Shown: positions 34,263-43,766, numbered from the stretch's first letter. The stretch: DNA of 64,000 nucleotides from Variovorax sp. WS11 (GCF_010499245.1 NZ_JAAGOW010000004.1:1036014-1100013); one strand, 5' to 3'. Made by a program: numbers and translations. The notes: a model not told the origin generated them from the letters alone.

Positions 34263-34632
34263 GCGCTGCACGTCAGGGTCACCGAGCGACCTTTCTGGGG
34301 AACGCTGCCGAGGGGTGGCGGCAGCGCACCGGGGGTCTGCAAAAACGCCGTCCGGGGAGCTCGCCCCGCAGCTACCCTTCCCGGGCGTCTCCGAGGCCAG
34401 CCAGGGCGCGGGTGCGCCGCGGATCGGACACTGGCCTGTCGTCCCAGGGGGAGCGGACAACTTTTCCGCCGAGACGACTCGACGCCGAATTCATTAGGCC
34501 CGAGTCGTCGGGTGTGTTGTCGGCGCCGTAGTGCGAGTTGCGCTCGCGACGGCGCCATCGATCTCCGCAAGCTGGCCACCAGGAGGCGTGCGTGTGCGGA
34601 GATTCCGCAATGAGAACGTCAGGAGGTTCAGG
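34263..34632. other. 370-bp gap after the first usp gene
   Basis: No credible gene; readings are Arg/Pro/Ser-rich. An imperfect stem (ACGACTCG ... CGAGTCGT, 34473-34507) could be a hairpin. AGGAGG at 34621-34626 is the ribosome site for the next gene. Confidence 0.35.
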
Positions 34633-35160
34633 ATGTTTGCTGAGTATCAAGAGAAGTTCGATATCTACCCGTTGCGGCAACAGCTGCTGCCGGGGGCAAA
34701 AGGCCTGGCGATCTTTGCCACGCGCGGCTTGGTCGAGTGGCTTTCCCGGCCAGACCGGTATGAGATCGTTTGCGAAGGCAGGGGCGGGAAGATCTACGCC
34801 GCCAATGAGGCCTCGCTGGAAGAAGCGCAGCAGGTAGTCAAGGCTGCGTACGGAAATCAGGTCATCTCACGCGCGCCGGAGATCCATACGTTCGTCGATC
34901 CGCAACTGAATGCAATGGTCGAGCCCATCATGTTTCTGCGCCTGAAGAGCCCAAGGGGCTATACCACGGCGCTGCTGGAGGAACTCGACAGACGACGCGC
35001 AAGCATCAAGGAAACATACGTTCAAAACTCCGACATCGTGATCCGGGCTGAAGCCCGGCTCGCCGACCTCATGGGCTATTCAGAGGCGACGCAGGCGATG
35101 ACCAACGCATCGGCGGTCATCTGGAGCTGGCTGCTGCGCTACGGCATCAGCGACGCCTAG
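34633..35160 (+). CDS. stand-alone protein resembling the C-terminal domains of elongation factor G
   Basis: 175 residues; AGGAGG with six-base spacing fixes the ATG. After an N-terminal region (WLSRPDRYEIVCEGRGGKIY) the sequence AMVEPIMFLRLKSPRGYTTA and then VIRAEARLADLMGYSEATQA with the following AMTNASAVIWSW resembles the EF-G domain IV-V region, where EP-M-V-I and LADLLGY-LR-T motifs occur. There is no GTPase domain. A ribosome-related role under stress is possible given the neighbouring usp genes; this is inference. Confidence 0.55.
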   Translation: MFAEYQEKFDIYPLRQQLLPGAKGLAIFATRGLVEWLSRPDRYEIVCEGRGGKIYAANEASLEEAQQVVKAAYGNQVISRAPEIHTFVDPQLNAMVEPIMFLRLKSPRGYTTALLEELDRRRASIKETYVQNSDIVIRAEARLADLMGYSEATQAMTNASAVIWSWLLRYGISDA

Positions 35161-35448
35161 TGCACGAGCCAGCGCCATCCGGCCTGTCTCACAAAGGAAT
35201 CATCAAGCTCGAGCGCAGGCCGGCGTACCCGTGGCGAGGCTGGAGAGCATGCGCCTCTGGCCTCAGCCGTGTCTACCGAAAGGAAAAGACACGCTGCGCA
35301 CGACGGCATCGACCTTGACCACCCGTTGTCACGTCGGCCTGCTCGGGGCGTTTGACCTCCGGCCCCTACTTCAGCAGCTCAGTACGGTATGGAGAGACCG
35401 TTGACATTTGTATTGCCGAACCTTTTCGCTTCTTGGGTCAGACGCCCC
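35161..35448. other. short gap before the acetyltransferase-like gene
   Basis: No gene supported. TTGACA occurs at 35401 but without a convincing -10 partner. Confidence 0.3.
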
Positions 35449-36021
35449 ATGGCACTGCGTATCGACGTTGATCCGGCAGCGACGAGTACGAGCGGCGCAC
35501 TGGCCCCTGTCTACGAACGCATCAACACCCCGGGCGACCGCCTTCACGGCATTCCCTCCATCCGGCTGGAGGATCCAGAACTACGGATCCGGTTTCGTGA
35601 GGCAGACGGAGAGTTCTATGTGTATGTCGAAGACGTCCGTCGTGGGTGCTTGGCCGGCTACACCGTCTTCAATCGATTGGTCGAGCTGGGCCGCCAGGCG
35701 GACCGCTACGTGAGAGCACCGCATTCCCGGTACGAACCGAACTACCAGCGACGCGGGTTGGCTTCCGGCATCTATCGATGGGCCCTGGATTCCGGACTAT
35801 GCCTGATGACAGGCGCGCGGCAGTCACACGCAGCACATGCCCTTTGGCGGAGCCTGGCCCATCACTACGAATCGGGCTTCGTTGACCTTCGCCATAAGCA
35901 TCTGACGTACCTGGGACGCAAGGTGTCAGATTCGACGCTCGCCCAATTCGAGACGCGCATGTTCCTGCTTGGGGGTGGATGGACGCAGCGCCAGTTCAAG
36001 GAAGCGGTGAGAATGTCGTAG
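35449..36021 (+). CDS. GNAT-like acetyltransferase
   Basis: 190 residues from the ATG at 35449 (MALRIDVDPAATSTSGALAP); an in-frame ATG at 35389 would add 20 residues that look non-conserved, and neither has a clear ribosome site. The middle of the protein (DPELRIRFREADGEFYVYVE, LAGYTVFNRLVELGRQ, YEPNYQRRGLASGIYRWALD) has the beta-bulge and Q/R-x-x-G-x-G/A-like acetyl-CoA loop (QRRGLAS) of the GNAT fold, followed by SHAAHALWRSLAHHY. Substrate unknown. Confidence 0.65.
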   Translation: MALRIDVDPAATSTSGALAPVYERINTPGDRLHGIPSIRLEDPELRIRFREADGEFYVYVEDVRRGCLAGYTVFNRLVELGRQADRYVRAPHSRYEPNYQRRGLASGIYRWALDSGLCLMTGARQSHAAHALWRSLAHHYESGFVDLRHKHLTYLGRKVSDSTLAQFETRMFLLGGGWTQRQFKEAVRMS

Positions 36022-36204
36022 CAGCTCACTTGTCCGGGCCGCTACTGCGCGCAATCCACAATGCTGCCCGGCGGCTTCCGCCAAACGACGCCCGCGTGAT
36101 TCGTTGGACTTCTCATTGGCTGTCTGGGGGAGGCAGCGAACAAGTGCCCATCGACCTGTTGCGCTGCCTGCCTCGCGCGCCCCCGCCCACTCGCTTCGAA
36201 TATG

Positions 36205-37083
36205 TCACAGCGTCTTTCGCTGGACGACGGAGAATGCGCCCCGTCCGTCACCCAGCTCGGCCTTGATACGAAGGTTCGCCGCGGCTCGAGAGGAGGTGCG
36301 ATGGTCATGGGGCACGACCAACACGTCGCTTGTCGCCCAACTCAGGAGCCGCTGCGCAAACCCGCCGAACAGAAAGTCAGCCAACGTCGAAACCCTGTTC
36401 TTGCCGACAACAACCAGGTCCGCGCCCGTCGCCTGTTGCTGGACGAAGGTTTGGCGCGAGGGGTCCCCGTGCCCGACGGAGGTCCTCACCCGATACCTGG
36501 TCGGGCCGAGCGACTCAGAGAGCCGGACTAGCCGTTCCTCGGCATGGCGCCGAGACTCCATGGTTTCGTGCAGCGTGCTTTGAGAGTGGAAGAGCTCCAG
36601 CTCCGATTCGACGTCGAAGGCGCAGGCGTACCGCACCAGCTCCCTCGACTCATCGCTGACGTCGACGGCGACAAGCACGCGACGATATCGCGAGGATGGT
36701 TCCCGCGTGACCACCAGCACCGGGCATTGGCAGCGGCGCACCAACTGGTCAAACGTTGACCCCTGCCAGAACCTCATCAAGATGCGATGGTGTCGATGAT
36801 CGATGACGAGCAAATCGGCGCAGGCGCTTTCCTCGACCACTCGATCGACGGTGTCGCTCGGCCTGGAGACAGCTTCTACGGAAATCCCGTGGCGCCGAGC
36901 CAACTGTTGTGCACGCTGCGCCAGGCGTTCGAAAGGATCTCTGAGATTCGGATTCGGCACATCGACGAAATACATGATGCGAAGTTCAGCACCATGCTCA
37001 ACGGCAACCAGCGCAGCGCGGTCAAGTGCTTGCTCCCCCTGCGCCGAGAAGTCCGTGAGTGCAAGTACTGATCTGATGGTCAT
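36205..37083 (-). CDS. universal stress protein, two UspA domains
   Basis: 292 residues; AAGGAA five bases before the ATG at 37083. Two UspA domains (MTIRSVLALTDFSAQGEQAL to CPVLVVTREPSS; YRRVLVAVDVSDESRELVRY to SDVLVVPHDHRT). The second domain has VVVGKNRVSTLADFLFGGFA, so, as in the paralogue at 33336, the canonical ATP loop is modified. The two proteins are clearly paralogues in opposite orientation, separated by the EF-G-like and GNAT genes. Confidence 0.9.
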   Translation of the reverse strand: MTIRSVLALTDFSAQGEQALDRAALVAVEHGAELRIMYFVDVPNPNLRDPFERLAQRAQQLARRHGISVEAVSRPSDTVDRVVEESACADLLVIDHRHHRILMRFWQGSTFDQLVRRCQCPVLVVTREPSSRYRRVLVAVDVSDESRELVRYACAFDVESELELFHSQSTLHETMESRRHAEERLVRLSESLGPTRYRVRTSVGHGDPSRQTFVQQQATGADLVVVGKNRVSTLADFLFGGFAQRLLSWATSDVLVVPHDHRTSSRAAANLRIKAELGDGRGAFSVVQRKTL

Positions 37084-37377
37084 GATGATTCCTTGGCAAA
37101 CAGATACCACCCCCTCGCAGCACGCGCGGGGGAAGGCATGACAAAAACTGAGGCCAGTGGCCTTAGGGTGTGCAGTTGACGCCGGTTTCGCGCGGCCATT
37201 GCCCGCCGTGCGGCTTCATCGGCTGTTCGAGATCAGCCAAGTGAGCATCCGCATATCGTCAGAAGCGGCATGCACGGGCACTCCCACGAATGCGGCCGAA
37301 CCGCGGAAAGCGGTGGCCGCCGCGGCGCGGGGGCTTGGGCCCGGCGATTGGTGGATTGCGCTAAAGAGGAAGAAAGC

Positions 37378-37515
37378 CTATCGCCGGGCTGAGGAATGTG
37401 CGGCCAGCTGGCGAGATCTCGCCCTGCTTGCCGCCGTGAGCACCAGCACGGCCGTCCCCGTCAGAAAGATCAGGACGGTTGCAAGAGTGCCGAGAGGGAC
37501 AGCCAGGAAGCTCAT
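37378..37515 (-). CDS. possible 45-residue membrane peptide
   Basis: MSFLAVPLGTLATVLIFLTG then TAVLVLTAASRARSRQ gives one long hydrophobic helix followed by a basic tail. It has the look of a small membrane protein but no strong ribosome site, so support is modest. The surrounding 37084-37629 region has no other credible gene. Confidence 0.3.
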   Translation of the reverse strand: MSFLAVPLGTLATVLIFLTGTAVLVLTAASRARSRQLAAHSSARR

Positions 37516-37629
37516 GCAAGTATGTTAAGAAGTCCGCTCACAATAGGCAACCAAGCCCCCACCTTCCTTGCCAGATAGAGAACCAGCCTCGACGTAGTGC
37601 CAGACATGTGCATTGGCCAGCGACGGGCA

Positions 37630-38451
37630 TCAGGAATGCCAGTACCCGGCAATGTCGACCATCCGGGCTTCGGACTGAACTTCGGGGGGGAGTTCCAGCT
37701 GGTCGAGTCGGGCGCTACCGGGGCCGGACACCTCACCAAGCCGCGGGCTGGTCACCCGGCAAGAGCGGCACAAGAGCACATCGCTTCGTGCGTCAATGAC
37801 CACCCGCTCCGTCACGCTGCCGAGAATGATGTCCTCGAGCTTTGACCGGCTTCGCTTGCTCATGACAATCAGATCGGCGTCGATCCGCGTCGCGCGAGCC
37901 AGGATTGAGCGGCCCGCCTGGCCGCGCTCAAGATGCGGATGAAAACGTGGCGTGCCAAGCTCATGACGCGCCAGCATCGCCCGCAGGCGGGTCCATACCC
38001 TGGCTGTGGCCCCTTGCCGGTACGCACGGATGCTCGACTCGCTGAGGCCCGCCAGCCGCAGCTGTCCCTCGTATCCAAGCTCGTAGGCGTGTAGCACATG
38101 GACCTCGGCCTCTGGGGCCAGGGCGAGGACGGCTTGCAGGGTCGCATCGGCGTTGTCGTTGAGGTCGACCGGCACCAGGATCCGCCGGTACGCGGCCGCG
38201 GGATCTTGCCTGACCACCAGGATGGGGCGATCGCATTTGGTCAGCAGACGGCGCGCTGTCGTGCCCAGCAGCGCGCGCCGGACCAGACCTGAGCCACGGG
38301 CACCCAGCACGAGGAGATCACCTGCCGCCGATTCGCGAAGAATCTCGTCGAGCAGCGAGCCAGCCAGGACCTGGGTGTTCACCCGGATCGAATGATGCGC
38401 CGTTGCGTGCGCGGCGAGCGTCGCGAGTGTGATTTTGGCATGGGCAGGCAA
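37630..38451 (-). CDS. universal stress protein, N-terminally truncated
   Basis: 273 residues as the longest reading. It begins in the middle of the first UspA domain (ITLATLAAHATAHHSIRVNT); the first beta strand and nucleotide-binding start that other Usp proteins have are missing, about 50-60 residues short. The first domain keeps the ATP motif G-2x-G-9x-G-T (GARGSGLVRRALLGTT). The second domain (YRRILVPVDLNDNADATLQA to DVLLCRSCR) has VMSKRSRSKLEDIILGSVTE. The upstream 120 bases stay open for a while (REAFAQVAAH) and then hit a TGA, so a deletion or frameshift removed the true start. Confidence 0.65.
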   Translation of the reverse strand: MPAHAKITLATLAAHATAHHSIRVNTQVLAGSLLDEILRESAAGDLLVLGARGSGLVRRALLGTTARRLLTKCDRPILVVRQDPAAAYRRILVPVDLNDNADATLQAVLALAPEAEVHVLHAYELGYEGQLRLAGLSESSIRAYRQGATARVWTRLRAMLARHELGTPRFHPHLERGQAGRSILARATRIDADLIVMSKRSRSKLEDIILGSVTERVVIDARSDVLLCRSCRVTSPRLGEVSGPGSARLDQLELPPEVQSEARMVDIAGYWHS

Positions 38452-38573
38452 CGCCCGCCTGAAGCCGGCCGCCGGAGGGTCGTGCGCTGCGACCTGCGCG
38501 AAGGCCTCACGCGCGATGCGTCGCCGCCCTCAGATCCTCCGGTGCGCAACCCGCACCAAGCCGAGCGGTGCCC

Positions 38574-39029
38574 TTATGACGCGAAGAACCGCCGGAGGTA
38601 GCGATCCTCCTCTCCGCGTGATTCACAGTGGTACGTGGCGGAAATCATCTCCCGGATCGTCTCCCCATTTGGCCCCGACTTCTCCTCCGCATAGCTCAGA
38701 TCCACGGCGGCAAGTTTCTCAGGGTCGACCCCACCCTTCGGCATGGGGTGGATGGTCCAGATATCAGCAAAGTCAAGTGTCTGTCCGTTTGACAACTTGA
38801 TCTGCGACAGCATCTCCCGTACATCCTGCGCGCCAGCGCCATACCTCAGTGCATAACTGAACTTTGGCTCAATGGTGACGTCGATGTGGGGCTTCCCGCT
38901 CTTGAGAGTGATATCGCAAACAATCCCTTTGAGGGCCATCCATTCAAGCTGATGAATGAGAAACGACGCTCGAAACCCAAACCCCGTCTCAATCATCTTC
39001 TCATTCCGCGCGCCATCGAATCTGCTCAT
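38574..39029 (-). CDS. hypothetical protein
   Basis: 151 residues from the ATG at 39029 (MSRFDGARNEKMIETGFGFR). An upstream extension lacks protein character. The sequence reads as a soluble alpha/beta protein (GIVCDITLKSGKPHIDVTIE, MLSQIKLSNGQTLDFADIWT) with codon use less GC-biased than its neighbours, which hints at transfer. No family recognised. Confidence 0.55.
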   Translation of the reverse strand: MSRFDGARNEKMIETGFGFRASFLIHQLEWMALKGIVCDITLKSGKPHIDVTIEPKFSYALRYGAGAQDVREMLSQIKLSNGQTLDFADIWTIHPMPKGGVDPEKLAAVDLSYAEEKSGPNGETIREMISATYHCESRGEEDRYLRRFFAS

Positions 39030-39286
39030 GAGTCCACCAATCTGAGTTTCATTGCGACCGGACACTCTCCAACCCAGCGACGCTTCGAACCATCGTCGTC
39101 CCCGGTCGAAATGCGACCCAGTGTACGAGCGGTCGTGCAGCCATTCGAACAATGGCCTCACGGTGCATGCCAATTAGGTACCTCCGAAAGACCAACCACT
39201 CGACACAGACTACGCGTTCGCATTCGGCGCAGCCGCGGGTCCATGACTGGACCTGCGACTGCCTTTCGAATCTAAGCAGCGCGTGG

Positions 39287-39355
39287 TAGCAAGAATATTG
39301 GATCGAAGGTGCAATAAAAGTCATTCGTCATTCTCCTCAAGCCATCCGAACATTC
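39287..39355 (+). repeat. 69-nt intergenic element, copy A
   Basis: Aligns without gaps to 42239-42307 and 43012-43080: TA-CAA-A-TA-TG, GAAGG--CAATA-A-GTC-T and a final A-CATTC are shared. It lies 140 bases upstream of the gene at 39496. Confidence 0.65.
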
Positions 39356-39495
39356 GCGTGCGAAAGCATGCCTCCTGCAGGGCTCCAAGTTCGGACCGCA
39401 GGGGCGCAATCGTTCGACCGGCTGCTGCGAACCTGAGATGCAGTGACATTGCCGGTAGAGAACACTGAACCGCAGACGATCCAAAGGAGAAGCTC

Positions 39496-39870
39496 ATGGA
39501 GCCCGCAACGATTCTTCGCACAGCAACGATCCTGTTCGCCATCGCGGCCGTGGGCGGGCTCATCATGGCGGGCATTCGCTTTGCGGGAGACCGGCAGCCA
39601 CCCGTCGCGTTGGCCATGCTTCACGGATTTCTGGCCGCCGCAGCCGTGACCCTGCTGCTCTACGGTGCCGTGACCATCGGGCTGCCGTCCATGGCGCTTG
39701 GCGCGCTGGCTCTCTTTCTTCTGGCGGCAGCGGGGGGTGCCATCCTCAACCTCAACTACCACTGGAAGCAACGGCCACTGCCGAAGTGGCTTGTCCTCGT
39801 TCATGGGTTGATCGCCGTGGCCGGCTTCCTGCTGCTGCTGAGCGCGACCTGGGCGACCCGCCCCGCATGA
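39496..39870 (+). CDS. four-helix inner-membrane protein
   Basis: 124 residues, AAAGGAG before the ATG. Four transmembrane helices (about 10-27, 39-60, 65-85, 98-118) joined by short loops; LNYHWKQRPLPKWLVLVHGL is the most polar loop. No enzyme motif. Similar small membrane proteins occur near usp and oxidase genes, but I cannot name the family. Confidence 0.7.
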   Translation: MEPATILRTATILFAIAAVGGLIMAGIRFAGDRQPPVALAMLHGFLAAAAVTLLLYGAVTIGLPSMALGALALFLLAAAGGAILNLNYHWKQRPLPKWLVLVHGLIAVAGFLLLLSATWATRPA

Positions 39871-40354
39871 AAGGACCCGTCGCACGAGCTCCAACGCGGG
39901 GAGAGATGGAGCCATAAGGATGGTTCCTCAGCTCGTACCGAGCGCTGCCCCGGAGCAAGAGCTTCAGCCCACTCGCAAAACACGTTTGCTCAGGTCCGCG
40001 TCCAGCAACGGGCGTGGCTGATCCTGCAGGCATCCGTACAGCCCGGGCTCGGACGCAAACCAAGCATGCCAAAGCTCGTCCTTGAAGCATGGGGCCCCGC
40101 GAGAGCTTGAAGGTGCCCCCGGATAGAGCTTCAGGCCGTTGTGCGGTCACACGCCCGCCGTCGGTCGTGCCGCTCAGCGTCAGTCATGTGGCCAATGTGT
40201 GCGTCCTCGACTTCGAGGCCGCGATCGAGCTCACACGCTGCACTGGTTCGCGCGGCTCGACAGGCTCGGAAATGGATACCTTGAGCCATGTGAGATCGCG
40301 AAATCTTCTGGCGCCCCTGTACGCTTACCCATTTCGGCAGAACATGGACTCCGA
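39871..40354. other. 480-bp gap before the antiporter gene
   Basis: No credible gene on either strand, no repeat copy and no clear promoter. Probably regulatory region for the gene at 40355. Confidence 0.35.
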
Positions 40355-42058
40355 ATGGATCACAGCGTCACGTTGATCACCACCATCGCGGCCGGCTTCG
40401 GTCTTGCATTGATTCTCGGCTTCATCGCAGAGCGAATCAAGATTCCGGCGCTGGTGGGCTATTTGCTGGCGGGAATCGTGCTCGGCCCGGCAACGCCTGG
40501 CTTTGTCGCCGACGCATCGATCGCCCGTCAACTGTCCGAGATTGGCGTGATGCTGCTGATGTTCGGCGTCGTCTTGCACTTCTCCCTTGACGATCTTCTG
40601 GCCGTAAAGCGCATCGCCCTGCCTGGCGCCGTCGTGCAGATGAGCCTGGCCACGGCCCTGGGCATGGCTCTGGCCTGGTGGTGGGATTGGAGCGTCGGAG
40701 CCGGACTTGTGTTTGGACTGTCGCTCTCATGTGCCAGCACCGTGGTGCTACTCAAGGCGCTCGAAACCCGCCAAATCCTGGATACCATGAACGGACGCAT
40801 TGCCGTGGGTTGGCTGGTCGTCGAGGACCTGGTGACGGTGCTGCTCCTCGTGCTCCTGCCGCCGCTTTCGAGCATGCTGGGTGGAACGCCTGGAGTGATG
40901 GAAAACGCACTGCCTTTGTGGCGCACGATCGTGCAGACGCTTCTTCAGGTGGCGGCCTTCATCGCCCTGATGCTGATCGCCGGTCGGCGCATACTGCCTT
41001 GGCTGCTGTGGGAAGTCGCCCGCACGGGCTCGCGTGAACTGTTCACCCTGTCGGTTGTTGCGGCCGCGATCGGCATCGCCTACGGCGCTTCAGCGCTGTT
41101 CGGGGTTTCATTCGCGCTTGGCGCCTTTTTCGCCGGGATGGTGATGCGCGAGTCTGAGTTCAGCCATCGCGCGGCCCGAGAGTCGCTGCCGCTGCGCGAT
41201 GCGTTCGCGGTACTTTTCTTCGTTGCCGTCGGCATGCTGTTTGAGCCGGCGGTGCTGATGGAGGAGCCGCTCCATGTCCTGGCGGTTGTCGCCATCATCA
41301 TCGTCGGCAAGTCGATTGCGGCGATGGGGCTGGTGCTCGCTTTTCGCTATCCGCTCAATACGGCGCTCATCGTCGCGGCCAGCTTGGCCCAGATCGGTGA
41401 GTTCTCCTTCATCCTCGCCGGGCTGGGAATGTCGCTCGGCTTGTTCGCATCTGAAGGTGTGAGCCTGATTCTGGCGGGTGCCCTGATCTCCATCGCGCTC
41501 AATCCCTTCGTGTTCGCGGGCATCGCACCGGCCAGCAGGTGGCTACTCCAGCGCTCAGAGCTGGCGCGGCGTCTCGACCGCCGGGAGGATCCCTTCGCCG
41601 AGTTGCCCATGAGTACGGAGCGAAAGTACCTCGAGGGTCAGGTCGTGCTGGTCGGGTACGGGAGGGTCGGGCGGCGTATCGCCAACGCGTTGACCGAGCG
41701 CGGTATCCCCTACGTCGTCGTTGAGGAGAACCGCGAACTTGTGGAAGCGCTTCGCAAGCAGGGTTACGCTGCCGTTTCGGGCAATGCGGTGGAACCGGAG
41801 GTTCTGATCCAGGCGCACATTGCGACTGCAGCGATGCTGGTCGCCGCCACGCCGGACGCCCCCGGCGTGCGTCAGATGGCGCAGATCGCTCGCACGCTCA
41901 ACCCGTCCATCGAAGTCGTGGTGCGCACTCACAATGAAGACGAGTCGCAACTGCTGCGCAAGGACGCTGTCGGCACCGTCTTCTTTGGCGAAGAAGAGCT
42001 TGCCAAAGGAATGACAAGCCATGTGCTGCAGCGCTTTGCTCAACAGCATGAAGTCTAG
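40355..42058 (+). CDS. ybaL: CPA2 family monovalent cation:proton antiporter, YbaL/KefB type
   Basis: 567 residues, matching YbaL length. About twelve transmembrane helices (residues 5-390) with the CPA2 exchanger features LVGYLLAGIVLGP, GVMLLMFGVVLHFSLDDL, SCASTVVLLKALE and VSFALGAFFAGMVM. A C-terminal RCK/TrkA-N domain follows: VVLVGYGRVGRRIANALTER with the G-x-G-x-x-G nucleotide site, then VRTHNEDESQLLRK. It exchanges potassium or sodium for protons across the inner membrane under nucleotide control. ATG at 40355; ribosome site weak. A broken relative lies at 32388. Confidence 0.9.
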   Translation: MDHSVTLITTIAAGFGLALILGFIAERIKIPALVGYLLAGIVLGPATPGFVADASIARQLSEIGVMLLMFGVVLHFSLDDLLAVKRIALPGAVVQMSLATALGMALAWWWDWSVGAGLVFGLSLSCASTVVLLKALETRQILDTMNGRIAVGWLVVEDLVTVLLLVLLPPLSSMLGGTPGVMENALPLWRTIVQTLLQVAAFIALMLIAGRRILPWLLWEVARTGSRELFTLSVVAAAIGIAYGASALFGVSFALGAFFAGMVMRESEFSHRAARESLPLRDAFAVLFFVAVGMLFEPAVLMEEPLHVLAVVAIIIVGKSIAAMGLVLAFRYPLNTALIVAASLAQIGEFSFILAGLGMSLGLFASEGVSLILAGALISIALNPFVFAGIAPASRWLLQRSELARRLDRREDPFAELPMSTERKYLEGQVVLVGYGRVGRRIANALTERGIPYVVVEENRELVEALRKQGYAAVSGNAVEPEVLIQAHIATAAMLVAATPDAPGVRQMAQIARTLNPSIEVVVRTHNEDESQLLRKDAVGTVFFGEEELAKGMTSHVLQRFAQQHEV

Positions 42059-42238
42059 GCCCATTGGGCAGCGCATCACGGCTGATCCCATTGGCCAGCC
42101 AGGATCCGGGCCGCGCCACGGTGACAACGTCTTGCTCGATCAGATCGCAGCGTCACCACACTCATCGTCGTAACAAGCGCGACACGGGTCCCATGTGACA
42201 GCGCGGGCCATCGTGGGGACGGCATGTCCACCGCGCGA

Positions 42239-42307
42239 TACCAAAAGTATTGCACTGAAGGGCCAATAAAAGTCACTGGCCTTCTTGCCGAGGCGGGCTG
42301 AACATTC
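42239..42307 (+). repeat. 69-nt intergenic element, copy B
   Basis: TACCAAAAGTATTGCACTGA then AGGGCCAATAAAAGTCACTG and so on to ACATTC. Same length and orientation as the copies at 39287 and 43012. It lies 191 bases upstream of the gene at 42499; the rest of the 42059-42498 gap holds no gene I can support. Confidence 0.65.
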
Positions 42308-42498
42308 CCCTCTTTGAACGCCACCTGAGAGCTGCCGGGAATGCCGATCCGAACTGCCGACCGTCATCCATGCTCACGAAGTGCTCAAGGGCGCTTGGGT
42401 GGGCAGCGTGTTGCACCCCGACCCAGGGGTCCGGCCTGCGAGCGAGAGCCGCAATCCTCGTCATGTCATTGGGCGTTCGTGAGCGATAGGAGGTTGAA

Positions 42499-42801
42499 AT
42501 GTGCATGGACATGTTGCGTAAGCTCGTGAACTCGGAGCTCCCGCTGTGCGTAGCCGATACGTACCAGATCGACCTGGTACGCGTGCTTGACGCCGCCGGC
42601 TGCATCGTAGCCGTCATTCCGGCAGCAGATGTCGCCACCGAGGATGGCGAAGGGCAGGATCCCGCCACCGTCCTGAAGATCACCGCGCATGGCCGAAGAA
42701 AACTGATCCGTGAAGCTTCGCGCCGCACGGGCTTGGACAGCACGGCCCTGGCCGGACGATATGCCAAAGCAGATGTCACTGAGCTTCCGTCGCAGGAATG
42801 A
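42499..42801 (+). CDS. hypothetical protein
   Basis: 100 residues; AGGAGG ends 7 bases before the ATG (GATAGGAGGTTGAA). The first part (MCMDMLRKLVNSELPLCVAD, IDLVRVLDAAGCIVAVIPAA) is amphipathic and the end is basic helical (GRRKLIREASRRTGLDSTAL). No family recognised. Soluble, no signal peptide. Confidence 0.55.
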   Translation: MCMDMLRKLVNSELPLCVADTYQIDLVRVLDAAGCIVAVIPAADVATEDGEGQDPATVLKITAHGRRKLIREASRRTGLDSTALAGRYAKADVTELPSQE

Positions 42802-43011
42802 GCCCAATTCAGCTACTACACGGCGATCGCCCAAGCCTCACTGGGTGGGTAGCCCAGCAAGCCTCGTGCACCAGCTGGCCAATGCGCCAAGCCTTCCTCC
42901 GATGAAGCGGCTGATCTCGTTCAACTGATTCGGCCTTCTCCGCCATCTGCAGTGCCGCGGAAAGCTTTGCGCCATCAGCTCAATGCCCGCTGGCATTTCC
43001 ATACCCAGTGA

Positions 43012-43080
43012 TATCAAGAATACTGCATTGAAGGGCCAATATATGTCGTTTTACTTTCTTGCGGGGCCCGCCGAGCATTC
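43012..43080 (+). repeat. 69-nt intergenic element, copy C
   Basis: Third copy (TATCAAGAATACTGCATTGA, AGGGCCAATATATGTCGTTT and so on to GCATTC). It lies 229 bases upstream of the DUF488 gene in a 508-base gap (42802-43309) without another supported gene. Confidence 0.65.
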
Positions 43081-43309
43081 AATCAGCTGAAGCGTGGTCC
43101 TGATGATGGAGCAAACAGGCGCATCAAGGGGGTGCCCAGCCCGGCTCATCTGGCCGGCAAGCGCCCCACGCCACCAGAGCATGACAGAAGTAGGGCTTTG
43201 CTCGTTCGCTCCATCAACGCTTTCGGCTACCTCAGGAAGGCCGGGAGTCCAGGGTTCGCGCTCGTCGCGCACTTGCGACCCGCTGCCCAGGAGCCAAAGG
43301 AGATCGACC

Positions 43310-43738
43310 ATGCGACTGCCTACTGCCAAGCACCCTGCCGACGCCGACACCGCAACACATGCGAGCAGAGGCCGCAGCCCTTGCCCAGTTTTTGTGAAAC
43401 GCGTTCGTGAGGGTGCAGCTACCGACGATGGTGTGCGCGTGCTCGTTGATCGGCTTTGGCCGCGCGGCCTGACAAAGAAGATGGTCGTGGCGGATCTTTG
43501 GCTGAAGGACATTGCTCCGAGTAGTGCGTTGCGCCGGTGGTACGGACACGATCCACGACGTTGGACGGTCTTCGAAGAGAAGTACCGGTCCGAGCTCGAG
43601 CAGCATCCTGACCTGCTGCGCCGTCTCGACGCTCTTTGCCAGGATGGTCGGGTGACGCTCGTCTACGACGCCGGCGACGAGTCGCGCAACAACGCCATCG
43701 TCCTGCGAGACGTCCTGATCGAAAGACGCTTTGACTGA
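43310..43738 (+). CDS. DUF488 family protein (YeaO-like)
   Basis: 142 residues; AAAGGAG ahead of the ATG. Family signature: VFVKRVREGAATDDGVRVLV then DRLWPRGLTKK, LWLKDIAPSSALRRWYGHDP, FEEKYRSELEQHPD and TLVYDAGDESRNNAIVLRDV. DUF488 proteins are small soluble proteins of unknown biochemical role, often in metal or stress contexts. The first 25 residues are a non-conserved head. Its stop is 28 bases before the CBS-BON gene, likely the same operon. Confidence 0.88.
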   Translation: MRLPTAKHPADADTATHASRGRSPCPVFVKRVREGAATDDGVRVLVDRLWPRGLTKKMVVADLWLKDIAPSSALRRWYGHDPRRWTVFEEKYRSELEQHPDLLRRLDALCQDGRVTLVYDAGDESRNNAIVLRDVLIERRFD

Positions 43739-43766
43739 ACACACAGCCTGCGAGAGGAGCCTGGCG

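Noticed and set aside
34259..34531. 90-codon frame overlapping the first usp stop by ATGA
   Set aside because: Arg/Ser/Pro-rich composition without fold or motif; probably non-coding.
37157..37528. 123-codon plus-strand frame
   Set aside because: Low protein character, no start signal, and it conflicts with a better small membrane peptide on the other strand.
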